22,752 nucleotides of DNA from JBEKYD01 sp049509915 (GCA_049509915.1 JBEKZL010000130.1:1-22752); one strand, 5' to 3'; positions 1 through 7,863 are shown, numbered from the stretch's first letter. Notes: a model not told the origin generated them from the letters alone. A program made the numbers and translations.

Positions 1-344
1 CCCTCGGGGGTCACTTCAAAACCGGCCAGTTGAGCGCACCCAGGACAAGCCATAGTTTTACCTTACCGGTGACACTTTCGGCAAGAGTTTTTGAAATTGA
101 GTCGCCATTCGACGCGCAACTCGGTTTATACTGACCTCACCTGGGCGGAGGATAAGGCTCCGCAGGGATGCGACCCGAGCGCCGACCCAGCGGCCGGAAT
201 GGCGGGGTGGCGCCAGCCGCCCCAAAGAGAACAGCCATTCTGGCGGGAAAGCGGTAAATCCCAGGGGTTTGGGGACAGAGTCCCCAACTAAGAAAAGCCT
301 GCCTCCGAATTGCTTTTGCTCCCGCAGATCGTACGGCCGCATCT
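1..344. other. Non-coding right-end region of the IS21 element
   Basis: Between the istB stop and the window edge I see no convincing gene. The stretch holds the terminal-repeat-like sequences near 9-32 and 66-93, and a perfect hairpin at 269-287 (TTGGGGAC, loop AGA, GTCCCCAA). The hairpin has no following T tract on either strand, so it is not a clear intrinsic terminator. Short open frames here have no recognisable protein features. Confidence 0.55.
269..287. repeat. Perfect 8-bp stem, 3-nt loop hairpin
   Basis: TTGGGGAC at 269-276 pairs perfectly with GTCCCCAA at 280-287 around the loop AGA. It lies about 58 bp downstream of the istB stop and could stop or stabilise the transposase transcript. 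No run of T follows on either strand, so terminator function is only a possibility. Confidence 0.5.
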
Positions 345-1100
345 TCATTGAGGGGCTCCGGCGGCAGCAGTTGCAGCTTTTGTCCGCCAGCTCCGCGGGC
401 CGCATTTGAGCACGTGCCCGTGATGTAGGATGCGGTCGAGCATGGCGGTAACTGCGGCCACATCGCCCAGTAACTTCCCCCAGTCTTCCACTGGCCGGTT
501 GGAAGTGAGCAGCGTGCTGGCACGCTCGTAGCGCCGCATGATAATCTCTAGCAGATCCTCAGCCGCCGTCAACGGCAACTTGCGCATACCGAAGTCGTCG
601 ATGAGGAGCAGCGGCACCGTGGCCACTGACTCCATGAACTGCTTGCGCTTACCTTCCACGACGGCCTCGGCGAGTTCCTCCAGCAGGACATGTGTCTCCC
701 GGTAGATCACGCGATAGTTCTGTTGGATGGCAGCTTGGCCGATGGCTTGAGCCAGGTGACTCTTCCCCGTCCCGCCTGGACCCAGGAAAAGCGCATCTTC
801 CCGCTTGCCGATGAAGGCACAGGTGGCCAGATCGAACACCAGGCTACGATTCATCTTTGGGTTGAAAGTGAAGTCAAAGTTGTCCAGCGTCTTGTGCGGA
901 TCGCGGAAGGCGGTCTGTTTGCGCCGGCGGTCCAAGAGTCTCTCGCTGCGGCGGGTGAGCTCGTCGCTCACCAGGCAGGAGATCAGATCGATCGGCGCCA
1001 TGGCTTCGGCCTGCGCCTGGTGCAATCTGGTTTCCAGCACGGCGGCGGTACCGCCGAGCCGGAGTTGTCGTAAAGCACGTTGTAATTCAATGAGGTTCAT
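345..1100 (-). CDS. istB: IS21-family transposition helper ATPase IstB
   Basis: A 251-residue AAA+ ATPase of the IstB/DnaC-like family, the usual length for IstB. IstB binds DNA and ATP and helps the IstA transposase choose and engage target DNA. The Walker A motif GPGGTGKS is at residues 107-114 and Walker B (LLLIDDFG) at about 164-171, followed by the TSNRP sensor-like motif near 199-203. The C-terminus has the family pattern LHHGHVLKCGPRSWR. The start ATG at 1098-1100 overlaps the istA stop in ATGA, showing translational coupling. The reading frame is intact and looks translatable, although its partner istA is broken, so the protein probably no longer supports transposition of this copy. 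It could still act with an intact relative elsewhere in the genome; that is inference. Confidence 0.95.
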   Translation of the reverse strand: MNLIELQRALRQLRLGGTAAVLETRLHQAQAEAMAPIDLISCLVSDELTRRSERLLDRRRKQTAFRDPHKTLDNFDFTFNPKMNRSLVFDLATCAFIGKREDALFLGPGGTGKSHLAQAIGQAAIQQNYRVIYRETHVLLEELAEAVVEGKRKQFMESVATVPLLLIDDFGMRKLPLTAAEDLLEIIMRRYERASTLLTSNRPVEDWGKLLGDVAAVTAMLDRILHHGHVLKCGPRSWRTKAATAAAGAPQ

Positions 1101-2246
1101 TCGTTGGTCTCCTTGGTTTGGCCTTCGATGAAGTCGCGGTATAACGTGAGCTGGCGGATCAGTGGATCGACCTGGCGCAGGCTCAACGACAGTTGGGGGT
1201 GGCGTTCCAGATAGCGCCGCACAAAATGGTAATCAGCGCGGACGCCGACTTCCAGGGCGGCGGCGCAAGCGTCCTCGACCGTGGCGCCGCCATGTTTCTT
1301 AACCAGCGACAGTACGCCCAAAATGCGGCGCACTGCGGTCTCGCCGTCTTTCTGATGCATTCCGCGGCAGAGCGCCCCGATCTGCGCGCCGGCTCTGTCG
1401 GCGCGCGTCAGCAGTTGCAGGGTGGTCAGCGGAGTCTGCTTGGGCCGGTCTTCGTCCTTGATGCGATGGCGCCCGCGCGCCTGGCGCAGGCTCGCGCAGA
1501 AGTTGCCCGGTCTGCGGGTCCATCAGGCGGACGTGGTGGGAATCCCACTGCACCGGGACGCGCCGGCCGATCCAGCCCGGCGGTGCGCCATAGTAGGCCG
1601 CATCGACTTCCACGCAGCCATCCAGGTTCACCGTGCGCTTGCCGTATTGGTAGTAGCGGAAGGGCTCCAGGGGTAGCGGCTGCAGCGTCGGCTTCTCTTC
1701 GGCAAACATAGCGGCGACTTGCCGCTTGGTGGTGCCGTGGATGCGGGTGTCGGCCCACCGCGTTTCCCAGTGGTCCAGGTGGGTCTGCGCCTCCTCCAGG
1801 CTCTCGAAGCGAAGTCCTTTCAGAGGGGTATTCTTGGCATGGCCGACGCCCCTTTCCACCTTCCCCTTGCGATCCGGATCGCGGACGCGGCAGGGCAGCG
1901 CGACGACATTGTAGTGCCGGAGCATGTCGCGGTACAGAGGATTCACGGTGGGATCGTAGATGTCTGGCTTGAGCACCCCCTCGCACAGATTGTCGAGCAC
2001 CGCGACCCGTGTCACGCCGCCCAGCCGACGAAAGGCCTTCTCGTGCAACTCAGCCCATGTCTGAGAACTGGAGCCGAACACCATCAGGCGAACGGACTTG
2101 CGGCTGTAGCCGAGCGTCAGCACGAATAGCCGCGTGCGCCGGTATTTGCCTGTGTGACCATCGCGAACCATGGGACCCGTGCCATAGTCGACTTGGAGTT
2201 CTTCGCCGGGCGCGGTCTCGATTACCACACAGGCTTCCAGTTGCTG
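1097..2246 (-). pseudogene. istA: IS21-family transposase IstA, truncated and frameshifted
   Basis: This is the transposase of the element, with an rve integrase core. The three DDE acidic residues are still visible: Asp in LQVDYG, Asp in VAVLDNL and Glu in GKVERGVGHAK. Two defects inactivate it. First, the reading frame changes near 1490: upstream it reads QTGQLLRE, and the expected continuation (LRQARGRHRIKDEDRP through RYLERHPQLSLSLRQVD) is in another frame. The net change is one extra or two missing bases; a two-base loss is suggested because related proteins read LLREHxRQ, as I recall them. Second, the N-terminal HTH region, normally over 100 residues, is absent; the frame enters instead from the repeat gene at VQQLEACVVIE. 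The last codon overlaps the istB start. A sequencing error at 1490 cannot be excluded, but the missing N-terminus is independent of it. Confidence 0.9.
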
Positions 2247-2249
2247 CAC

Positions 2250-2830
2250 CCTAGCCAGCAGGGTCTGGTCGGTCAGCTTCCAGACGGCAGCGTCTCTGAC
2301 ACTGTGGACCGAGCTTTCCATCGCCACCCTAGCCAGGAGGTCAGCTTTTTCACCGCAGCGTCTCTGACACTGTGGACCGAGCCTTCCATCGCCACCCTAG
2401 CCAGCAAGGCTTGGTCGGTCAACTTCTCCACCGCATACTTCCTGACGCTGGCGTCCGAGCCTTCCATCGCCACCTTAGCCAGCAAGGTCTGGTCGGTCAG
2501 CTTTTTCACCGCGGCGCCAGCGACGCCGGTGACGTTCGAGCTCGCCACCTCAGCCAGCAAGGGTTGGTCGGTCAGCTTCTCCACCGCAGCGTCTCTGACA
2601 CTGGCATCCGACAGCAAGGCGTTCGACCCCGCCCCCTTGGCCAGCAAGGCGCGTTTCGTTGCAGTACTCCACCCGTTGGCGTTCGAGGTCGCCACCCTAG
2701 CCAGCAAGTTCTGGTTGGTCAACTTCTCCACCGCATACTTCCTGACGCTGGCGTCCGAGCCTTCCATCGCCACCTTAGCCAGCAAGGCCTGGTCGGTCAG
2801 CGCTGATACGGCGGCTCGGAGAGTTAGGGG
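2250..2830 (-). repeat. Imperfect tandem array of about 78-bp units
   Basis: Within the repeat-protein gene, units of about 78 bp (26 codons) follow each other, recognisable by recurring CTAGCCAGCAAGG and GGTCGGTCAGCTT segments on the plus strand. Two stretches, 2417-2487 and 2717-2787, are identical over 71 bp and lie exactly 300 bp apart, so part of the array was copied or homogenised recently. Units near 2287 and 2355 share a further near-identical stretch with an offset of 68 bp (78 minus the 10-bp deletion). The central units (about 2500-2700) are more diverged and vary in length. Confidence 0.9.
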
Positions 2831-2995
2831 GTCTTTGTCCCCCACAGCGATCTCTGCAAGCTGCCGACAGGCATTCTGCCTGCCTAGCGTGCACTGGCGC
2901 GCGAGGTCAGATATTTTGGGCTTTGCCCACGCCAGCGGTGCGGCGGTAAGGAGCAGCGCCACGAGCGCCAGAGCCGTTTTCGCACAAAGTCTCAT
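2250..2995 (-). pseudogene. Secreted HEAT-like 26-residue repeat protein, broken
   Basis: The gene starts at the ATG at 2993-2995, preceded by a strong ribosome site (GGGAGGAG, 4 nt spacing), and encodes a signal peptide (MRLCAKTALALVALLLTAAP, then LAWA). The mature part is an array of about 26-residue helical repeats of the pattern LTDQxLLAKVAMEGSDASVRKYAVEK, similar to HEAT-like repeats, which usually act as protein-binding scaffolds. About seven full or degenerate units can be read. At 2335-2342 one unit is 10 bp shorter than its neighbours, which shifts the frame; the original frame then ends at a stop at 2273. In the shifted frame the repeats go on (LARVAMESSVHSVRDAAV, then WKLTDQTLLARV) and fuse in frame to the IstA core at about 2247. 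The true C-terminus is therefore lost. The ligand or partner cannot be told from the sequence. Confidence 0.8.
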
Positions 2996-3456
2996 ATCTC
3001 CTCCCGGACCCTCATATTCGGGCAGAACTGTGGTTCGACTTTTCAAAAGGGCGTACCAAATCCACATGCCCTCTGCCGGATTTCCACATTTCCAGACTTT
3101 CGGATTCGTCGGTGATCGGCCTGTTGACGTAGAGTGTATCAGAAACTACAGGCCCTGGGAATGTTTGTTACAATAGTGTTTGTCGCAATACTGTTTGTTG
3201 CAATAGCGTCGCCAAATTCTCAGTGCCCGTACTTCTAAAATTGAGGTGCTTTGGCGGAATTGTGGCCCGGTGCTTCTTTTAATCCGCCGCTATGTAAAGC
3301 CCAGGGCCGGTCAAGCTCCAGCTGGTTGAATCCTAGCAAGTTACTGATTCGCAATGCCTTACCTTCTGCCCAACGGATACGTCCTGTGAAGTCCGGCTCA
3401 CGTCAACTGGCCGTATAACGCCCAAACCGCCGACGCGCCTCGAACACCTGAAACTC
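2996..3456. other. Intergenic region without a recognisable gene
   Basis: This 461-bp stretch lies between the start of the repeat-protein gene and the stop of the sensor kinase gene. It must carry the promoter of the leftward repeat-protein gene. A weak candidate on the minus strand is TTGTAA near 3170, 17 nt, then TGTAGT, matching sigma-70 boxes at four of six positions each. The region also contains the 15-bp triplicate at 3162-3206. Short frames on both strands have no domain features. Base composition is visibly more AT-rich than the surrounding genes. Confidence 0.5.
3162..3206. repeat. Three tandem copies of a 15-bp unit
   Basis: The copies are TGTTTGTTACAATAG (3162-3176), TGTTTGTCGCAATAC (3177-3191) and TGTTTGTTGCAATAG (3192-3206), contiguous and differing at two or three positions. 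They lie about 170 bp upstream of the repeat-protein start. The helical-turn-like spacing could suit a DNA-binding protein, but no regulator can be assigned; slippage-generated repeat is the simpler reading. Confidence 0.85.
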
Positions 3457-4911
3457 TCACCCCTTCGGTCCCGCCTTCTCCCCCGCCGCCCACCCCTGGA
3501 ATTCCGCGGAGGTTCCCCCCACCGTCCCTCCCCATGCGTCTGCGTGCGCAAACCGCTGCGGCAGAGGCAGCCAGGCTTCCAGCGTGGTCCCGGTGCCCGG
3601 TTCCGAATCGATCCGCACGCTGCCGCCCAAGCTGGTGACGCGCTCTTCGATGCCGAGCAGGCCCAGCCCCCGAGTGCGCTGGCGTGAGAATCCGCGCCCG
3701 TTGTCGCGCACCACCACGGTCAGACGCTGGCCCGCGGTTCTGACGGAGATGCCGGCCTGGTTGGCGCTGGCGTGCCGGCAGACGTTGTTCAAGGCCTCCT
3801 GCACCAGGCGGAAGATGCATGTTTTGTGGTGTTCCGGCAGATCGGGGGGCAGTTCATCGGCCTCGACGTCGATCTGAATGCCGGTAGAGCGGGTTACCTG
3901 GTGCGCCTGCCATTGGAGCGCCGCGGCCAGTCCCAGATCGTCGAGCATGGAAGGCCGCAGCAGCAGCGCCACGTTGCGCACCATGGCGAGCGAGCCTTCC
4001 ACCAGCGCGCGGAGGCGGTCCACGCGGCCGCGCAGTTCGCCGTCGCCGGGCCCCAGCGCCAGCGCCAGATCGTGCAATTCGAACTGCACCGCCGAAAGCG
4101 ATTGCCCCACGGCGTCGTGCAGTTCGCGCGAGATGTTCTTGCGCTCGGTTTCCTGCGTGTCCACCAGCTTGGCTGACAGGCTTTTCAGCTCCTGCCGCGC
4201 CTCGGTCACGTCGGCCAGATGGTTCAGCGTGCGCCGTTCCAGGCCAAGCACGTGAACCGCCGTCCCCACCGCCAGGGCCACGCCGAACAGCAGCATCAGG
4301 GCCAGCGCACCCACCAGGCTGTTGCGCAGCCCCGCGAACATGGCTTGCAGTTGGCGGTCCTGCTCCACAAGCTGCTGCCGGTTCAGGCTGGCGATGGTAT
4401 CGGCGATGCCCAGGGTATTAGACCGGCGGGGCAAAATCTCATCGCGCAGGAACGCGTATCCTTCTTTTCGCCGCCGCCCGGCGCTCCAATCGACCACCGG
4501 TTCCAGGGCGCGCCAGTAGTCTTCGATCTCCACACGCAATGACGCGCTCAGGGCCGGGTCGGGCAGGCGCGGCAGCGCGTAATCGCCCGATAGCATGGAT
4601 TGAATCCGCTGCCGCGAATGAAGCAGCGCCAGCCGGCTCTGTTCAGCCCGCACCGGGTCCGGTTCCAGCAGGTAGTCCCTTACATACGTGCCGGAAAGGT
4701 AAACCGCCGAACGGATCTCCTCCAGCTTTTGCGCCCGGCCCAGGAATTCCTTCACCGTAGCTTCGTTGTTGAACTGCAGTTTGACCAAGGCCTGAACCGC
4801 GTTTACGCCGGAAAGCGCCAGCAGCGCCAGCAGAACGCCGAAGCCTAGGGCGAGCGCGGTCCGGGTGCTGAACCAGCGGCGCGGGGTGCGAAAGGGGTTG
4901 GCGTTATCCAT
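3457..4911 (-). CDS. NarL-type sensor histidine kinase (HisKA_3/HATPase_c)
   Basis: A membrane sensor kinase of 484 residues that should autophosphorylate on His265 and pass the phosphate to the regulator encoded just upstream. Transmembrane helices are at about 18-40 and 198-222, enclosing a roughly 155-residue, mostly helical periplasmic sensor region without a named domain that I recognise (CHASE3-like or 4-helix-bundle-like). The HisKA_3 dimerisation box reads ETERKNISRELHDAVGQSLS (254-273). The ATPase domain has an N box (QEALNNVCRHA, 371-381), a G1 box (DNGRGF, 403-408), GLGLLGIEERV (415-425) and GTGTT (439-443). I choose ATG 4911 over the upstream 4926 because GGAGG lies 7 nt before it. 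The gene overlaps the regulator stop by 8 nt. A Gly/Ala-rich tail of about 30 residues follows the ATPase domain. The stimulus is unknown. Confidence 0.92.
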   Translation of the reverse strand: MDNANPFRTPRRWFSTRTALALGFGVLLALLALSGVNAVQALVKLQFNNEATVKEFLGRAQKLEEIRSAVYLSGTYVRDYLLEPDPVRAEQSRLALLHSRQRIQSMLSGDYALPRLPDPALSASLRVEIEDYWRALEPVVDWSAGRRRKEGYAFLRDEILPRRSNTLGIADTIASLNRQQLVEQDRQLQAMFAGLRNSLVGALALMLLFGVALAVGTAVHVLGLERRTLNHLADVTEARQELKSLSAKLVDTQETERKNISRELHDAVGQSLSAVQFELHDLALALGPGDGELRGRVDRLRALVEGSLAMVRNVALLLRPSMLDDLGLAAALQWQAHQVTRSTGIQIDVEADELPPDLPEHHKTCIFRLVQEALNNVCRHASANQAGISVRTAGQRLTVVVRDNGRGFSRQRTRGLGLLGIEERVTSLGGSVRIDSEPGTGTTLEAWLPLPQRFAHADAWGGTVGGTSAEFQGWAAGEKAGPKG

Positions 4912-5581
4912 TGTTTGCCTCCGCACCGTTGGCGGAAATCACGCCTTTACGGATGGCGTACAAAATAAGGTCCGCCACGCCGTGTAGGTTGAGCTTTTGA
5001 AAAATGTGCTGGCGATGACAAATCACGGTGGTCGGACTAAGGTTGAGAATCGCGGCCACGTCCTTGTTCGACTGTCCTTCGGCGAGCAATTGCAGCACCT
5101 GGCGCTCCCGCGCGCTCAGCAAGTCGTAGCTGTCGGTGACGTTGCGCTCCTCCAGGTAGCGTACATACTCGTCGGCCAGAATCCTGCTTACCCTGGGGCT
5201 GAAGTACGCCTTGCCGTTCGCCACCGCGCGCACCGCCTCCACCACTTCCAACTCGGCCGAACTCTTCAGCACATAGCCCCGCGCCCCGGCCTTCAGTGCG
5301 CTCAGCAGGTACGATTCGTCACTGTGAACGGTCAGCATGACTACCTGCGTGTCCGGTAAGTGGGTGCGGATCTGTCGCGTAGCTTCGATACCGTTCATGA
5401 TCGGCATGCCGACGTCGAGCACAGCTACGTGCGGGTGTTCGCGTTTGGCCAGCTCCAGCGCCTGGCGGCCGTCCGGCACTTCGGCCACGATCTCAAATGC
5501 CGGTTCATGGGTAAGCAAAGTGCGCAGACCCCGCCGGATGATGGCATGATCGTCGGCGAGAAGGATGCGAACTCGGGGCAT
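4904..5581 (-). CDS. NarL/FixJ-family response regulator
   Basis: A 225-residue two-domain transcription regulator. The receiver domain (about 1-120) has the acidic pair Asp10-Asp11, phosphoacceptor Asp56 in VLDVGMP, Thr84 and Lys106 (YVLKSS), all expected for phosphorylation by the adjacent kinase. The C-terminal LuxR-type HTH runs from about 154 to 215 (LSARERQVLQLLAEGQSNKD, then LSPTTVICHRQHIFQKL). The recognition helix has ICHR where relatives commonly have ETHR. The start ATG at 5579-5581 has AGGAT 6 nt upstream. It is the first gene of a leftward pair with the kinase and is divergent from the RraA/RND operon, so control of that operon is a reasonable guess. No operator can be defined from one site. 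Confidence 0.93.
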   Translation of the reverse strand: MPRVRILLADDHAIIRRGLRTLLTHEPAFEIVAEVPDGRQALELAKREHPHVAVLDVGMPIMNGIEATRQIRTHLPDTQVVMLTVHSDESYLLSALKAGARGYVLKSSAELEVVEAVRAVANGKAYFSPRVSRILADEYVRYLEERNVTDSYDLLSARERQVLQLLAEGQSNKDVAAILNLSPTTVICHRQHIFQKLNLHGVADLILYAIRKGVISANGAEANNG

Positions 5582-5771
5582 GGACTATCCTATCCGCTCC
5601 GAATTATAGCCGCTGGGCCGTTTGCCGGGGAATCCTGCAATCAGAGGAGGCCGCTTCCGCGGCGGTAGGAGTGGAATCGTCCACCCTCCTCCGATCATAG
5701 GATTGTGCGGGCCCGCTTCGCCGAGTAATATCGAACTGACGACGCCGATCCGTCTAACTGCCATCGAACTT

Positions 5772-6485
5772 ATGACTCCCAGTTCCGTTCTCCCCTTTCA
5801 GGCGCTCGAACGACTGCGGCGCTATGACAGTTGTACGCTTTCGAACGCTATTGAGCGCCTCGGCCTGCGCCCGCGCAATGAAGGTTTCATGGACGGAACT
5901 GTCGTCTGCCGCTTTCCTCACCTGCCGCCGGCCGCCGGCTATGCCGTGACCGGACGTATTCGAACCTACGACGAACCCATGGACGGCCATTGCTACTACG
6001 ATCACCTGGCCTGGTGGCATTACCTGGAAACCATTCCTGAACCCCGCATGGTGGTGTTGCAGGACGTGGACGATCGCCCCGGCTTTGGCGCCCTGTTCGG
6101 CGAAGTGCACGCCCGCATTTGCCGCGCCCTTGGTTGTGTGGGATACATCACCAACGGCGCCGTTCGCGATCTTGATGCCCTCGACGCGCTGGGATATCAT
6201 CTCTTCGCCGGGTCGGTTTCGGTTTCGCACGCCTACGCGCACGTCGTCGATTTCGGAGGTCCGGTGCAAATTGGCGGCCTACACGTCGCTCCTGGCGACC
6301 TATTGTTTGGCGATCGCCATGGCGTTCTCTCGCTGCCATCGGCGGCGGTCCCGCGCCTTCCCGATCTGGCCGAGCAATTGCTAGCCGAAGAACGGGAGAT
6401 GTTCCAATTGTGCGAGCCCGACAAGTTCTCCATCGACGCGCTCGCGAGGCAGATTCAGGCAATGGCGCAGAGGCAGCGATGCTAG
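5772..6485 (+). CDS. RraA-like family protein (aldolase/decarboxylase type)
   Basis: A 237-residue cytoplasmic protein of the RraA/HMG-CHA aldolase fold. Members are either class II pyruvate aldolases and oxaloacetate decarboxylases or RNase E inhibitors; this one cannot be assigned. The core motif is GYITNGAVRDLDALDALGYH (124-143): Arg132 and Asp133 match the substrate- and metal-binding RD pair. Then come HVVDFGGPVQIGGLHVAPGD (157-176) and GDRHGVLSLP (180-189), the conserved C-terminal part. I chose ATG 5772; the frame is open upstream to 5622, but that extension is low-complexity and unlike the family. No clear ribosome site precedes 5772. Its stop overlaps the adaptor gene start by 7 nt, so it is co-translated with the efflux genes, an unusual partnership for which I know no precedent. 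Confidence 0.85.
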   Translation: MTPSSVLPFQALERLRRYDSCTLSNAIERLGLRPRNEGFMDGTVVCRFPHLPPAAGYAVTGRIRTYDEPMDGHCYYDHLAWWHYLETIPEPRMVVLQDVDDRPGFGALFGEVHARICRALGCVGYITNGAVRDLDALDALGYHLFAGSVSVSHAYAHVVDFGGPVQIGGLHVAPGDLLFGDRHGVLSLPSAAVPRLPDLAEQLLAEEREMFQLCEPDKFSIDALARQIQAMAQRQRC

Positions 6486-7813
6486 CCCATATCGTGCGGC
6501 AGGCCCCCGGCCTGCGGCGGTTTCCCGTGCGACCCCGCCGCACCCGGCTTTCCAATCGCCCCAGTAAGAGTACTGGCTTTCCGCGCGCTGTCCTCGCCCT
6601 TCCTCTCGCCGCCGCCATCTGCGTTCTGTGCGGCTGCTCCGCCGAGGGGAGCGCCAAAGCCGGCGGCGATTCGCCCCAGCCCGCTTTGACCACGGTGGGT
6701 ACCGTCGCACTCACCCGTAAACCGATCTTCCGGCAACTTACCGTCTCCTCCGAACTCGTCCCCTTTCAGGAGATCGACATTTACGCCAAGGAATCCGGCT
6801 ACGTCAAACAGCTCCTGGTGGATTACGGCACCCGCGTGAAGCAAAATCAGCTGCTGGCCGTGCTGGAGATTCCGGAACTGGAAGTGCAGTTGCAACAGGA
6901 TGAAGCGGCCATCGACAACGAGCGGGAGATGGTCACCCACGCGCAGCATGAACAGTCCCGCGTCGAAGCCCAGCGCAACGTCTCTCATTTGCAGTACACC
7001 CGCCTGAAAAACGTGGCCGATAAGACTCCCGGCCTGGTGGCGCAGCAGGAAGTGGACGATTGGCAGGGCAAGGACCTGGCGGCGGAAGCGCAGGTGGAGG
7101 CGGCCCAGTCGGCGCTCCAGTCCGCCCAAAGCCAACTGTTGCAGGCGCAGGCCAAGCTTCAACACGACAAGGTTCTCTTCGAGTACTCGAAACTCTACGC
7201 TCCCTTCAACGGTGTCGTCACCCAGCGCTACGCCAATCAGGGGACCCTGGTGCAGGCCGGAACCAGTTCCAGCACGCAGGTGATTCCGATCGTGAAGCTT
7301 TCCGAGGATGACCTGTTTCGCCTGGTAATACCGGTGCCGGAATCTTCGGTAAGGTTCGTTCGGTTGGGCAGCAAGGTCCAAGTACGAGTGCCCTCGCTCG
7401 ATAAGATCGTTTCCGGAACCGTAGCTCGATTCTCGGTCGACGTCGCCGCGGATACGCGAACGATGCATACCGAAGTTGACGTTCCCAACCCTGGGCGGGC
7501 GCTGATGCCGGGCATGTACGCGGAAGCTACGCTGACGCTGGAGGGCAGGAACGACGCGTTGGTAGTGCCCCTAACCGCGGTCGATCAGGGCAATGGTCAC
7601 GCCAGTGTTCTTCTGGTGGACGGAAATAATCGGCTCGAGGAAAGACAGATCGCAATTGGGTTGCAGGCGTCCAACGACGCCGAGGTGTTGAGCGGCTTGA
7701 CCGCCGGCGACCGGGTGGTGGTCAGCGACCGAAGTGGCCTGAAACCCGGTATCGCAGTTCAGCCGCACCCCGTCCAGGGCCTGGAATACGAGACCGGCAA
7801 GGAGCAGCAGTAA
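6479..7813 (+). CDS. RND efflux periplasmic adaptor lipoprotein
   Basis: A 444-residue membrane fusion protein (HlyD/AcrA family) that links the inner-membrane RND pump to the outer-membrane channel. The N-terminus has about 34 basic, Pro-rich residues, then a hydrophobic stretch and a lipobox LCGC with lipidated Cys at about 53. The biotinyl-lipoyl-like half motifs are around 92-135 (ESGYVKQLLVDYGTRVKQNQ) and 236-262 (SKLYAPFNGVVTQRYANQG); between them lies a long Gln/Ala-rich coiled coil (about 136-232). The beta-barrel and membrane-proximal domains follow (PNPGRALMPGMYAEATL near 337-353). The ATG at 6479 overlaps the RraA stop and has GAGG about 8 nt upstream. The signal region is longer than usual, so a start further in is possible. 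The pump gene follows after 50 bp. Confidence 0.92.
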   Translation: MLAHIVRQAPGLRRFPVRPRRTRLSNRPSKSTGFPRAVLALPLAAAICVLCGCSAEGSAKAGGDSPQPALTTVGTVALTRKPIFRQLTVSSELVPFQEIDIYAKESGYVKQLLVDYGTRVKQNQLLAVLEIPELEVQLQQDEAAIDNEREMVTHAQHEQSRVEAQRNVSHLQYTRLKNVADKTPGLVAQQEVDDWQGKDLAAEAQVEAAQSALQSAQSQLLQAQAKLQHDKVLFEYSKLYAPFNGVVTQRYANQGTLVQAGTSSSTQVIPIVKLSEDDLFRLVIPVPESSVRFVRLGSKVQVRVPSLDKIVSGTVARFSVDVAADTRTMHTEVDVPNPGRALMPGMYAEATLTLEGRNDALVVPLTAVDQGNGHASVLLVDGNNRLEERQIAIGLQASNDAEVLSGLTAGDRVVVSDRSGLKPGIAVQPHPVQGLEYETGKEQQ

Positions 7814-7863
7814 AGCAACCGCGCCTGATTGATCCGGCACTTAGGCGACACGAATTAGATCTT

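Larger units (their letters stand above)
1..2249 (-). mobile_element. Decayed IS21-family insertion sequence (left end missing)
   Basis: The istA and istB genes read leftward and overlap by 4 nt, the standard IS21 arrangement. Bases 9-32 (GGTCACTTCAAAACCGGCC followed by AGTTG) and 66-93 (CCGGTGACACTTTCGGC followed by a T-rich stretch) resemble the repeated terminal sequences of IS21 relatives, so the right end probably lies at or just outside the window start. The other end is absent: at about 2247-2250 the istA reading frame runs straight into a tandem-repeat gene, and the istA N-terminal DNA-binding region and upstream terminus are gone. With a frameshifted, truncated transposase and one missing end, the element is very probably immobile. 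Family assignment is strong; the exact boundaries are inferred. Confidence 0.85.

Noticed and set aside
269..287. Hairpin as an intrinsic terminator of istB
   Set aside because: No T tract follows the stem on the minus strand (AAACCCC follows), so termination is not supported.
1426..1986. Arg/Pro-rich 186-codon minus-strand frame inside istA
   Set aside because: It is the shadow frame of the transposase core; composition is typical of an off-frame reading in GC-rich DNA. Only its neighbourhood of the frameshift matters.
2154..3176. A 340-codon plus-strand open frame across the repeat gene and istA 5' part
   Set aside because: It lies antisense to the repeat protein, which has a signal peptide, a strong ribosome site and a recognisable repeat pattern. 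The plus-strand product is periodic only because the DNA is.
3162..3206. Possible short CRISPR-like array
   Set aside because: The 15-bp units are contiguous with no spacers, and no cas gene is present. The same holds for the 20-bp pair at 14691-14730.
6482..7468. 328-codon minus-strand frame opposite the RND adaptor
   Set aside because: The plus strand encodes a clear HlyD-family protein with lipobox and lipoyl-like motifs. Long antisense frames are common in GC-rich genes.
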